The translations under genes were made by a program, and so were the position numbers. Positions 18,806 through 27,593 of a stretch of DNA of 64,000 bases are shown piece by piece. Source of the stretch: Ruminococcus sp. UBA1409 (GTDB lineage: Bacteria; Bacillota; Clostridia; Oscillospirales; Ruminococcaceae). The stretch is from positions 145,864 through 209,863 of the forward strand of contig DBPX01000022.1 in the NCBI GenBank assembly GCA_002305045.1, written 5' to 3'. Numbering within the stretch: the first letter of the stretch is position 1; each line of letters starts with the position of its first letter. Below the pieces are notes generated by a model. The model was not told where the DNA came from. It saw only the letters and a program-made list of their open reading frames with translations, and did not search any database.

Positions 18806-20266
18806 TTACTCGGTGACCTGACCTGTTGCCTCGTACTCATCAATCATAGCGTTAAGCTCGTCGATGTAGTAGTCGAACGCCTCCCTGTGCTGCTCCTTGA
18901 GCTGCGCCCAGGTGCTGGAGGCTCCGCTTCTGCGGATGTTCCAGTCGAAGGTGTTGTAGATGTCCTGAATACCTGTCGGAAGGTCGCCGGTGTAGAACAT
19001 TCTGGGATTCTCGGCTACGATGCGGTTGCAGGTGTCGTGCATCTCGAGCATCTCATCTGTCCACTTGTATATCTCCTTGAGCTGCTTGCGGTCTATGCTT
19101 ACAACCGTGGGGTCAAGAATCTTGAAGCGGTCGCAGGCGGAAAGAAGCGCAACTCCCTCGGGATTGGTGGCTCCCGAGCAAATCATATAGCCGGTGGGGG
19201 AGGCGTTGAGGTAGTAGATACCGTCGCCGTCCTGATATCTGGGAAGGGGTGCGAACATAAGCTCGCCAGCCTCGATGTCGCCCCAGACATTGTTGATTTC
19301 CTCAACGGGATGGGTGAAGCCGGAGCGGTCGCAGGGCCAGAACAGGCAAAGGCCGTCCTTGATGCCGGCGCCGTACTCGGCGTTGTTTCTGTTAGCCCAG
19401 TAGTTGGTGCCCTCGTAGTAGCAGCAGTCGTTTCTTACGAGGTCGTAGATAAGGTTCTCGGCAACCTCGATGGTGGGGTCGTCAAGATTCGAGAAGAACT
19501 TGCCGTTCTCGTCCTTATCGATAAGGTAGATGCCGGTCGACTCCTCGACAAGGCTGTTTACGACATACCAGCCGTCAAGAGCGAAGCGGTCCTCATCGGG
19601 GTCGGAGAACTCCATGCACATCTCGACGTATACATCCCAGGTCCACTCGTCGTTAGCGTAAAGCTCGGCGGGGTCGTCAAAGCCCCACTCGTCGATGACT
19701 CTGCGGTTGTAGGGGATGACATCCTTGTAGGTGAGGTCGGTGACTATTGCAAAGTGCTTGTCGCCAAGGGCAAAATACTCGGCAGCCTCAGCCATGTCAG
19801 CCCAGAGGGGGTCGGTGTAGTCTATCCACTGGTCGATAGGCTGATACATTCCCTTTATGCAGCTCATCGGGAAGGTGGCGCCGTTGGAGGTTCCTGCGGG
19901 TGCGAAGTCGGGAGAGCTGGAGGAAAGAACAAGGTTTGCAAGGTCGTTGTTTCTTTCGGAATAGGTGGTCTCGATGAACTCCATCTCGCCGCCGTACTTC
20001 TCCTGGAAGGTGAAGTAGCCGGTGTTGATGATTTCATCCTCGGAGTAGTTCTGGAATGGGTCGTACCATGCGAAGAACTTTACCGTCGTGTTTGCTCCGG
20101 GTGCGGTCTCAGCGTCAGGCAGCATGATTCCCGCAGCGGCAAGGATAGCCTCGGCGTCCTCGGTGGAAAGAGTGAGCTTGATTGGCTGTCTCTTTTCCTT
20201 TCCGCAGCCGACAAGGGCTATGACCATCACGGCACAAAGGAGCATTGCAATTACTTTTTTAAGCAT
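18806..20266 (-). CDS. Solute-binding-like lipoprotein, paralogue 1
   Basis: The 486-residue product is a type II lipoprotein: MLKKVIAMLLCAVMVIALVG then the lipobox Cys. The mature part resembles family 1 extracellular solute-binding proteins of ABC importers (FQEKYGG, then a DLANLVL block and SSPDF, and EWTWDVYVEMCMEF). It is the most downstream of five tandem paralogues that share LTLSTEDAEAILAAAG and DDPAELYANDEWTWD. An upstream in-frame ATG at 20311 exists, but AGAAAGGAAACC precedes the ATG at 20266 and the signal peptide starts there. No permease or ATPase gene is near, so the ligand is unknown. Confidence 0.88.
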   Translation of the reverse strand: MLKKVIAMLLCAVMVIALVGCGKEKRQPIKLTLSTEDAEAILAAAGIMLPDAETAPGANTTVKFFAWYDPFQNYSEDEIINTGYFTFQEKYGGEMEFIETTYSERNNDLANLVLSSSSPDFAPAGTSNGATFPMSCIKGMYQPIDQWIDYTDPLWADMAEAAEYFALGDKHFAIVTDLTYKDVIPYNRRVIDEWGFDDPAELYANDEWTWDVYVEMCMEFSDPDEDRFALDGWYVVNSLVEESTGIYLIDKDENGKFFSNLDDPTIEVAENLIYDLVRNDCCYYEGTNYWANRNNAEYGAGIKDGLCLFWPCDRSGFTHPVEEINNVWGDIEAGELMFAPLPRYQDGDGIYYLNASPTGYMICSGATNPEGVALLSACDRFKILDPTVVSIDRKQLKEIYKWTDEMLEMHDTCNRIVAENPRMFYTGDLPTGIQDIYNTFDWNIRRSGASSTWAQLKEQHREAFDYYIDELNAMIDEYEATGQVTE

Positions 20267-20480
20267 TTCAGGTTTCCTTTCTTGTGATTGATTTAGACGC
20301 TTCAAAAGCAAAGCCTGCTCCTTTATGGGAGCATTGCAGTTACTTTTAAGCGTCTCGGGTTTTCTTCCTTTGACTAGCTTAATTCTTAAATTTATGGTAA
20401 CGGCTTCGGCTCGTTAGGATCGTCCGCCATTACTTTTTAAATTCCGGGGTCCCTTTTTTAGCTGGCTTAATGTTAATCTC
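20238..20480. repeat. Degenerate repeats of a lipoprotein gene start
   Basis: The start-proximal segment of paralogue 1 (20238-20300) recurs in decayed form at about 20325-20382 (GGGAGCATTGCAGTTACTTT and onward through TAAGCGTCTCGGG and CTTCCTTTGACTAG) and again, weaker, at about 20430-20480. The matched part covers signal-peptide codons, start and ribosome site. These look like remnants of duplication events upstream of the gene. Confidence 0.6.
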
Positions 20481-20536
20481 CCTGACACGGGAGCGCCCCG
20501 CCGTGGGAGGATATCTTAGCGCAAGACTTGGCTTTA

Positions 20537-20577
20537 GCTCCCCGGGAGAGTCCTATGCTCAGCGTCTCCCGGGGAGC
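20537..20577. terminator. Strong hairpin downstream of paralogue 2
   Basis: GCTCCCCGGGAGA (20537-20549) pairs perfectly over 13 bp with 20565-20577. It follows the paralogue 2 stop on minus. No T-run follows on minus, so it may be a processing or mRNA-stabilising hairpin instead of a classical terminator. Confidence 0.55.
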
Positions 20578-20625
20578 GTTTAGTTTATTACGGCAAAGCG
20601 CCGTCTCCCCTGAGTATTTTCAGGC

Positions 20626-22083
20626 CTATACCGTTCCGCCTGCGTTATACTCCTCAATCATGGCGTTAAGCTCATCGATGTAGTAGTCAAATCTCTCCTG
20701 ATTCGACTCCTTGAGCTGTGCCCAGGTGCTGGTGGCTCCGCTTCTGCGGATGTTCCAGTCGAAGGTGTTGTATACATCCTGAAGTCCCTGAGGCAGGTTT
20801 CCGGTGTAGAACATCTTTGGATTGTCTGCAACTATCTGGTTGCAGGTGTCGTGCATCTCGAGCATCTCATCGCTCCACTTGTAGACCTCACGGAGCTGCT
20901 TCTTGTCGATGTCGACAACGGTGGGGTCTAAAATCTTGAAGCGCTCGCAGGAGGCAAGAAGAGCAACTCCCTCGGGGTTGGTAGCGCCCTTGCATATCAT
21001 GTAGCCCTTGGGCATGGCGTTGAGGTAGTAGATACCGTCGCCGTCCTGATATCTGGGAAGAGGTGCGAACATGAACTCGCCCGCCTCGATGTCGCCCCAG
21101 ATGTTGTTCATCTCCTCGACGGGGAGCCTGAAGCCGTCGTCCCTGTCGCATATCCAGAACAGGCAAAGACCGTCCTTGACGCCTGCGCCGTACTGAGCCT
21201 GATTTCTGTTAGCCCAGTAGTTGGTGCCCTCGTGGTAGCAGCACTCGTTCTTTACGAGGTCGTAAATCATGTTCTGAGCGAACTCGATTATGGTGCTGTC
21301 AAGATTTGAGAAGAACTTTCCGTTCTCGTCCTTGTCAAGAAGGTATACTCCGCTCGACTCCTCGACTATCGAGTTTACGACATACCAGCCGTCAAGAGCG
21401 TAGCGGTCCTCGTCGGGGTCGGAGAACTCCATGCACATCTCGTAGAATACATCCCAGGTCCACTCATCGTTTGCATAAAGCTCGGCGGGATCGTCGAAGC
21501 CCCACTCCTCAATGACTCTGCGGTTGTAGGGAACGACATCCTTATATGTAAGGTCGGTGACTATCGAGAAGTGACCTCCGCCAAGAGTGAAATACTCTGC
21601 GGCGTCTGCCATGTCAGCCCAGAGAGGGTCGGTATAGTCTATCCACTGGTCTACCGGCTGGTACTGACCCTTGATGCAGTCCATCGGGAAAACAGCGAAG
21701 TTAGATGTACCTGTCAGAGTGCAGTCCGGCGGAGTTCCGGCAAGGAGAAGGTTTGCAAGGTCGTTTGACTTATCCTCGTAGGTGGTCTCAATCCATTCGA
21801 TGCTTCCGCCGTACTTTTCCTGGAAGGTAAAGTAGCCGGTGTTTACAATTTCATCCTCTGAGTAGTTTTGCAGATAATCTACCCAGCTGAAATATTTGAC
21901 CACGGTGTTTGCGCCCGGAGCCGACTCGGCGTCAGGCAGCATGATTCCCGCCGCCCTCAGAATAGCCTCGGAGTCCTCTGTCGAAAGGGTGAGCTTAATC
22001 GGCTGTCTCTTTTCCTTGCCGCATCCGACGACCGCAAGGACCATCATAGCGGCTAGCGCCATGGAAAGTATCCTCTTCAACAT
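20626..22083 (-). CDS. Solute-binding-like lipoprotein, paralogue 2
   Basis: The 485-residue lipoprotein (MLKRILSMALAAMMVLAVVG then Cys) is the closest relative of paralogue 1: both have the GKEKRQPIKL post-lipobox sequence, WIDYTDPLWADMA and NIRRSGA near the C-terminus. The mature protein has the family 1 solute-binding pattern (FQEKYGG, DLANLLLAGTPPD). The ATG at 22083 follows GAAGGTG at 8 nt and is preferred over an upstream in-frame start at 22122. A promoter lies at 22182-22210. Four Trp/Asp-rich blocks are nearly invariant across the five copies, suggesting a shared fold with different ligands. Confidence 0.88.
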   Translation of the reverse strand: MLKRILSMALAAMMVLAVVGCGKEKRQPIKLTLSTEDSEAILRAAGIMLPDAESAPGANTVVKYFSWVDYLQNYSEDEIVNTGYFTFQEKYGGSIEWIETTYEDKSNDLANLLLAGTPPDCTLTGTSNFAVFPMDCIKGQYQPVDQWIDYTDPLWADMADAAEYFTLGGGHFSIVTDLTYKDVVPYNRRVIEEWGFDDPAELYANDEWTWDVFYEMCMEFSDPDEDRYALDGWYVVNSIVEESSGVYLLDKDENGKFFSNLDSTIIEFAQNMIYDLVKNECCYHEGTNYWANRNQAQYGAGVKDGLCLFWICDRDDGFRLPVEEMNNIWGDIEAGEFMFAPLPRYQDGDGIYYLNAMPKGYMICKGATNPEGVALLASCERFKILDPTVVDIDKKQLREVYKWSDEMLEMHDTCNQIVADNPKMFYTGNLPQGLQDVYNTFDWNIRRSGATSTWAQLKESNQERFDYYIDELNAMIEEYNAGGTV

Positions 22084-22181
22084 AAATTTCACCTTCAAAA
22101 TCAGTTTTATAGACTTTTGCACCAGTTTTTAGGAGGCTTGGGCAGGCCCTTTAAGACTCCCGGCGGTACATCATATATATA

Positions 22182-22210
22182 CTTATAACATATTTTTCGC
22201 ACAAATGCAA
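22182..22210 (-). promoter_or_regulatory. Promoter of paralogue 2
   Basis: On minus, TTGCAT (22210-22205) and TATAAG (22187-22182) are spaced by 17 nt, upstream of the lipoprotein start at 22083. The rest of the 594-bp gap 22084-22677 is comparatively AT-rich and holds no gene I can support. Confidence 0.55.
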
Positions 22211-22677
22211 GTGCTTTTTTACTAGGCGCTGTCAATCACACAGTATTTTGTTTAAAATCGCAACATTCCGCCCTGATACTGTTTATTATAGTAATACGCC
22301 GCCCGATTCCCTCTGTGTCGGCTGCATAAATCAATATATGCCTCCGGCTCGCCCGATTTACCCTGCTAAAGGTATAAATCTCTCCCGGGAGGGATTCATA
22401 GCGGGCAATGTAAGAATCTGTAATCGACTCCCGGCTTGCGTTACTCTGCACAATTTCCAAAGCGAAATCTTGTTGGATATTTTTAATTTCCAGGCGATAA
22501 AATTCTCTTGAACAAGCTAATATTTTAATAATCCCAAGTAAGGCAGGGGCAGCGGTCCGCACACAAAAGATGCGGTCAGGACTGCCTCCCGGACGGTCTG
22601 TCCTTAAATTTCGGTGCGGCGAGATTTCCCCCTAGCTCCCTGACATATGGTCTGCCGGGACGGTATGCTCGCAGACG

Positions 22678-24135
22678 TTACTCATCTCCGCTGCCGTAGG
22701 CTGCTACCTCCTCGTTGAGCTCGTTTACATAGTATTCAAGCCTTTCGGCGTAGCCCTCTCTTATAGATGCCCAGGTCTGAGCCTCCTGAAGCCTTCCCAG
22801 CTCCTTACAGCTGTTTACCGTGCTGTCAAGCTGCGTACCGAGACCGGCGTCGTAAACCAGGACGCTGTACTCGCCGTTTGCAAGATCGTGGGTGTGGTCG
22901 TACATGTCGAGCATCTCCTCGCTCCACTTGTAGACCTCGATAAGCTGCTTTTTGTCTACCGAGACGACAGTCGGGTCGAGAATCTTGAAGCGGTCGCAGG
23001 AGGCAAGAAGAGCAACTCCCTCGGGGTTGGGACCGTCTTTAACCATGCAGTAGCCGTTTGACTTCGTTGTGCAGTAGTAGTTGCCGTCTCCCTCGGAGTC
23101 TCTGGGGATGGGCACGAACATAAGCTCACCAGCCTCGATATCGCCCCAGACCTGATTAATCTCCGCAACGGGAGCGGTGAACGCCCATGTTCCCCTCAGC
23201 CAGAAGAGGGTAAGACCGTCCTTGATTCCGACTCCCTCTATCTCCTCGCCGCCACGGAGCGCCCAGCCGTTGTTCCAAAGAGGATAGATGCAGTCGTTTC
23301 TTTTCAGCTCGTAGATGAGGTTTGCGGCTCTTTCAAGCCTCGGGTCGTCAAGATTGGAGACAAACCTTTGCTCCTCGGTGTCGTAGGTGACGATGTCCGT
23401 GCCGCTCGACTCCATGAGAGCGTTGTCATATCCCCAGCCGTCGAGAGCGTAGCGGTCCTCGTCAGGGTCGGAGAAGTCTATGCACATCTCAAGGAAGGCT
23501 TCCCAGGTCCACTCGTCGTTGGCGTAAAGCTCGGCGGGGTCGTCAAAGCCCCACTCGTCGATGACTCTGCGGTTGTAGGCGCAGACATGCTCGATGGAGA
23601 TATCCGTAACTATCATATAGACTCTGCCGTTGAGCGTAAAATGGTCTCTTGCGAAGCCGGCTGTGCCCGACCATAGGGGGTCGTCATAGTCTATGTAATC
23701 GTCGACCGGCTGGAAAACACCCTTTATTGCGTAGTTGGGGAAGGTCTCGACATCGCCGGGGTAGCAGTCGGGAGGGGTTCCGCCCAGGGTAAGGGTGGCA
23801 AGGTCGTCAAATCTCCTGTCCCAAGTGCATTCCACCCACTCGATGGTGCAGCCGTATTTTTCGTTGAAGGTGAAGTAGCCGGTGTTGACGATTTCATCAT
23901 CGGAGTAGTTTTGCAGAGCGTCATACCAGGCGTACCACTTCACAACACTGTTGGCGCAGGGGACCTCGGCGGCGTCCGGCAGGCTGATTCCCGCAGCGGC
24001 AAGAATCGCCTCGGCGTCCTCGGTGGAAAGGGTGAGCTTGATGACCTCACGGCTGCTCTTTCCGCATCCGACGACCGCCGTCAACATAAGCAGCGCAAGA
24101 AGCAGGATTGCTATTCTTTTTGTAGCCCGTCTCAT
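22678..24135 (-). CDS. Solute-binding-like lipoprotein, paralogue 3
   Basis: The 485-residue lipoprotein (signal LLLALLMLTAVVG then Cys) is the most divergent of the five: it lacks the EKRQ stretch after the lipobox (GKSSREVIKL instead) and has an altered C-terminal third (DHTHDLANGEY, ending in AAYGSGDE). The shared blocks LTLSTEDAEAILAAAG and DDPAELYANDEWTWEAF remain. The ATG at 24135 follows GAAAGGAAAC. It has its own gap on both sides, so each paralogue may be a separate transcription unit. Confidence 0.87.
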   Translation of the reverse strand: MRRATKRIAILLLALLMLTAVVGCGKSSREVIKLTLSTEDAEAILAAAGISLPDAAEVPCANSVVKWYAWYDALQNYSDDEIVNTGYFTFNEKYGCTIEWVECTWDRRFDDLATLTLGGTPPDCYPGDVETFPNYAIKGVFQPVDDYIDYDDPLWSGTAGFARDHFTLNGRVYMIVTDISIEHVCAYNRRVIDEWGFDDPAELYANDEWTWEAFLEMCIDFSDPDEDRYALDGWGYDNALMESSGTDIVTYDTEEQRFVSNLDDPRLERAANLIYELKRNDCIYPLWNNGWALRGGEEIEGVGIKDGLTLFWLRGTWAFTAPVAEINQVWGDIEAGELMFVPIPRDSEGDGNYYCTTKSNGYCMVKDGPNPEGVALLASCDRFKILDPTVVSVDKKQLIEVYKWSEEMLDMYDHTHDLANGEYSVLVYDAGLGTQLDSTVNSCKELGRLQEAQTWASIREGYAERLEYYVNELNEEVAAYGSGDE

Positions 24136-24293
24136 AGATAGTTTCCTTTCGCATTGGGATTTAGGGGAAGAATTAAGGAAAAATCACACCTATACTATTA
24201 TTTTATACTAAATCTGATAATAAATCAATATGCAAATCAACCAATTTGTAAAAGGAATTTTCTACATCTGCCACAAATGTCCTTAAAAGCAAA

Positions 24294-24320
24294 CAGGAGC
24301 TGGCAGTCTGCCAACCCCTG
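24294..24320 (-). terminator. Terminator of paralogue 4
   Basis: CAGGAGCTGGCAG (24294-24306) pairs over 13 positions (two G-T) with 24308-24320. On minus it is followed by TTTGCTTTT. It lies just after the stop of paralogue 4. Confidence 0.75.
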
Positions 24321-24374
24321 TCGGTTCGGAAAAATATGTTATCTGTTGAAGCAATCGGTTGTCATGCTGGGATT

Positions 24375-25808
24375 TTATACCCCTTCGCTGATTAGACTGT
24401 TCAGCTCGTCGATGTAGTAATCAAAGGACTCCTGATTCTGCTCCTTGAGCTGTGCCCAGGTGGAGGGAGTGGTGTTCCTTATGATGCCGTTGCCCAGGTT
24501 GTTAATGGTGTTCTGGAGACCGTCGGGGAGGTTTCCTGTGAGGTCGATTCTCTGGTTTGCAAGAGCAATCTCACGGCAGGTATCCCACATCTCGAGCATC
24601 TCCTGATTCCACTTGTAGACCTCCTCGAGCTGCTTGCGGTCGATTCTGACTACGGTGGGGTCGACTATCTTGAAGCGGTTGCAGGCTGCCAGAAGTGCAA
24701 CGCCGTCGGGGTTCTTGCAGTCCTTGACCATGCCGTAGGCGCTTATAGTCGAGCACTCGTAGTAGATGCCGTCGCCCTGCGGGTCTCTGGGAAGGGGAGC
24801 GAACATCAGCTCGCCGGCCTCAATATCGCCCCAGAGTGCGCTTACCTCCTCAACGGTATCGGTGAAGAAGCTTATGCCTATTACATAGAAGAGGCAAAGA
24901 CCATCCTTAACGCCTGCGCCAAAGGTTGCATTGTTTCTGAGCGCCCACATCGAGGTGCCCTCATGGTACTTGCAGTCGTTCTTGGCGAGGTCGTAGATGA
25001 GGTTCTGCGCTCTTTCAATCTCGGGAGAGTCGAGGTTTGAGTAGAATACTCCGTTCTCGTCGACCTGGAGCATCTGCTGACCGGTGGACTCTACCAAGGC
25101 TCCGGCATAGGCGTAGCCGTCAAGAGCGTAGCGGTTCTCGTCTCCGTCGGAGAACTCCATGCACATCTCGTAGAATACATCCCAGGTCCACTCGTCGTTG
25201 GCGTAAAGCTCGGCGGGATCGTCGAAGCCCCACTCCTCGATGACTCTGCGGTTGTAGGGAACGACATTGGCGACTCCGAGGTCGAATATAATGCCGTAGT
25301 GCTGACCTTTGAGAACAAAGTAGTCAGCGGTCTCCTTCATGCCGGCCCAGAGCGGGTCGTCATAGTCGATGTAGTCGTCTACAGGCTGGTACTGACCCTT
25401 TATGCACGCCATGGGATAAACGGCGGTGGAGTTAGTGCCGAAGGGTGTGAAGTCCGGGGGATTTCCGGCAAGGACAAGGTTTGCGAGGTCGTTCATTCTC
25501 TCGAAGTAGTCGCACTCGATCCACTCGACCTCTCCTCCGTACTTCTCGGTGAAGGTGTAAAAGCCGGTGTTGATTATCTCGTCCTCTGAGTAGTTGTGGA
25601 ACTCGTCATACCAAGCGAGCCAGGTCACGGTGCTGTTAGCTCCCTTGGCCTCCTCGGCGTCGGGAAGGACGATTCCGGCGGCGGCAAGTATAGCCTCGGA
25701 ATCCTCGGTGGAAAGGGTCAGCTTGATTATCTGCCTTTTTTCCTTTCCGCAGCCTACAAGCACGAATATCATAATAAGCGCCAGGCTGAGGGTAAGTATT
25801 CTTTTCAT
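24375..25808 (-). CDS. Solute-binding-like lipoprotein, paralogue 4
   Basis: The 477-residue lipoprotein (MKRILTLSLALIMIFVLVG then Cys) is closest to paralogue 5: both share GKEKRQIIKL, EWIECDYFERMNDLANL, GYAYAGA.VESTGQQML and an insertion-free C-terminus with GIIRN. Clear ribosome site AAGGAG 9 nt before the ATG at 25808. The mature part has the family 1 solute-binding layout with two lobes joined near the DDPAELYANDEWTWD block. Ligand unknown. Confidence 0.88.
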   Translation of the reverse strand: MKRILTLSLALIMIFVLVGCGKEKRQIIKLTLSTEDSEAILAAAGIVLPDAEEAKGANSTVTWLAWYDEFHNYSEDEIINTGFYTFTEKYGGEVEWIECDYFERMNDLANLVLAGNPPDFTPFGTNSTAVYPMACIKGQYQPVDDYIDYDDPLWAGMKETADYFVLKGQHYGIIFDLGVANVVPYNRRVIEEWGFDDPAELYANDEWTWDVFYEMCMEFSDGDENRYALDGYAYAGALVESTGQQMLQVDENGVFYSNLDSPEIERAQNLIYDLAKNDCKYHEGTSMWALRNNATFGAGVKDGLCLFYVIGISFFTDTVEEVSALWGDIEAGELMFAPLPRDPQGDGIYYECSTISAYGMVKDCKNPDGVALLAACNRFKIVDPTVVRIDRKQLEEVYKWNQEMLEMWDTCREIALANQRIDLTGNLPDGLQNTINNLGNGIIRNTTPSTWAQLKEQNQESFDYYIDELNSLISEGV

Positions 25809-25920
25809 CTTGTTAATCTCCTTCTTTTCGGGAGTAGACAGCCGCCCTTGACGGGCGGCGTCGGCTTTTGCTTAGAGCCGGCTAAGGCCTTAAGGGCTTA
25901 AAGCCTTGAAGCCTTAAGGC

Positions 25921-27369
25921 TTATGACCTCTTGGCGTTCTCGTCGGCTATGAGAGCGTTAAGCTCCTCGATGTAATACTCGACCGACTCACGGTTCTCCT
26001 CCTTGAGCTGCGCCCAGGACGAGGGGTTGGAGTTCCTTATGATACCGTCGCTCAGTCTGCCGAGGGCGGTGGCAAGGTTGCTGGGAAGGTCGCCGGTGAG
26101 GTCCATGCGCTGGTTTGCAAGGGCTATCTCACGGCAGGTGTCCCACATCTCGAGCATCTCGTCGTTCCACTTGTAGACCTCACGGAGCTGCTTGCGGTCG
26201 ATATTCTCGACGGTGGGGTCGATTCTCTTGAATCTCTCGCAGGCTGCGAAGAGCGCAACGCCCTCAGGGTTAGCGCAGTCCTTGACTATGCCGTAGCTCT
26301 TCATGTAGGGAGAGGCGCCCATGTAGTATACGCCGTCGCCCTGCGGGTCCCTGGGAAGGGGAGCGAACATAAGCTCGCCGGCCTCGATGTCGCCCCAGAG
26401 TGCGCTTACCTCCTCAACGGTGCCACGGAAGAACTCTACGCCTATTGTGTAGAACAGGCAAAGTCCGTCCTTAACGCCGGAGCCGAAGATTGCGTTGTTT
26501 CTCGGCCACATATTTGTGCCGTTGTGGTAGCAGCAGTCGTTCTTGGCAAGGTCGTAGATGAGGTTCTCCGCTCTTTCAATCTCGGGAGAGTCGATATTGG
26601 AGTAGAATACGCCGTTCTCGTCTATCTGGAGCATCTGCTGGCCGGTAGACTCAACCATAGCTCCTGCGTAGGCGTAGCCGTCGAGGGCGAAGCGGTCCTC
26701 GTCAGGGTCGGAGAACTCTACGCACATCTCGTAGAATACATCCCAGGTCCACTCGTCGTTGGCGTAAAGCTCGGCGGGGTCGTCAAAGCCCCACTCCTCG
26801 AGGACTCTGCGGTTGTAGGGGATGACATTGGAGGAATCAAGGTCAAATACTATTACATAGTGCTCGCCGCCTAGAGTGAAGTAATCTGCGGTCTCCTTGA
26901 GTCCGTTCCAAAGCGGGTCGTCATAGTCTATCCACTGGTCGATAGCCTGATACTGACCCTTGATGCAGCTCATCGGGTAGGTGGCTGTGGAGTTGGTGCC
27001 GGAGGGTGTGAAGTCCGGGGGATTTCCGGCGAGGATAAGATTTGCGAGGTCGTTCATTCTCTCGAAGTAGTCGCACTCGATCCACTCAATCTCTCCGCCG
27101 TACTTCTCGGTGAAGGTGAAGTATCCGGTATTGACGACTTCATCCTCGGAGTAGTTGTGGAACTGGTCGAACCAAGAGAGCCACTTGATGGTGGAATTTG
27201 CACCGGCGGCAGTCTCAGCGTCGGGGAGCATGATTCCCGCAGCGGCGAGAATAGCCTCCGAATCCTCGGTGGAAAGGGTCAGCTTGATTATCTGCCTTTT
27301 TTCCTTTCCGCAGCCGACCATCACAAAGACGGTCACGAGAATAAGAAGCAGCGCAATAATTCTTCTCAT
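25921..27369 (-). CDS. Solute-binding-like lipoprotein, paralogue 5
   Basis: The 482-residue lipoprotein (MRRIIALLLILVTVFVMVG then Cys) is the first of the tandem array in transcription order. It is the near twin of paralogue 4, including YALDG/FALDGYAYAGAMVEST. GAAAGGAAATG precedes the ATG at 27369 and TATAAT occurs on minus at 27458-27453. The stop codon lies inside a palindrome-rich AAGGCCTTAAGG tract at 25885-25922. As for the others, no ABC transporter genes flank it. Confidence 0.88.
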   Translation of the reverse strand: MRRIIALLLILVTVFVMVGCGKEKRQIIKLTLSTEDSEAILAAAGIMLPDAETAAGANSTIKWLSWFDQFHNYSEDEVVNTGYFTFTEKYGGEIEWIECDYFERMNDLANLILAGNPPDFTPSGTNSTATYPMSCIKGQYQAIDQWIDYDDPLWNGLKETADYFTLGGEHYVIVFDLDSSNVIPYNRRVLEEWGFDDPAELYANDEWTWDVFYEMCVEFSDPDEDRFALDGYAYAGAMVESTGQQMLQIDENGVFYSNIDSPEIERAENLIYDLAKNDCCYHNGTNMWPRNNAIFGSGVKDGLCLFYTIGVEFFRGTVEEVSALWGDIEAGELMFAPLPRDPQGDGVYYMGASPYMKSYGIVKDCANPEGVALFAACERFKRIDPTVENIDRKQLREVYKWNDEMLEMWDTCREIALANQRMDLTGDLPSNLATALGRLSDGIIRNSNPSSWAQLKEENRESVEYYIEELNALIADENAKRS

Positions 27370-27541
27370 AATACATTTCCTTTCGCTAATGTTTTGGGTC
27401 TATTCCGGCGTCGACACTGCGCCAGAATATTCAAATACTAATTAACGGTTTCATTATACACTATTTCTTTTTCATTTTCTATGATTTATCCGCCTACTTT
27501 GATTGATTTTTTGTAACATGCTTACAATCCTCTTACAAAAA

Positions 27542-27570
27542 GCCTCCCCGGGATATCAAGCCGGGGAGGT
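27542..27570 (-). terminator. Terminator of aspS
   Basis: On minus, ACCTCCCCGG and CCGGGGAGGC pair over 10 bp (27561-27570 with 27542-27551) around a 9-nt loop, followed by TTTTTG. It is a canonical intrinsic terminator right after the aspS stop. Confidence 0.88.
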
Positions 27571-27593
27571 CTTTAGGTAATCTTATCAGCGTA

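Noticed and set aside
18887..20287. Long plus-strand open frame (466 codons) antisense to lipoprotein paralogue 1
   Set aside because: It mirrors the codon structure of the real gene, has no ribosome site, and its translation is a Val/Gly-rich shadow. Similar shadows appear opposite the other paralogues.
22236..22562. Minus-strand frame of 108 codons in the gap between paralogues 2 and 3
   Set aside because: No ribosome site, no recognisable domain and no hydrophobic pattern. I see no support for a gene.
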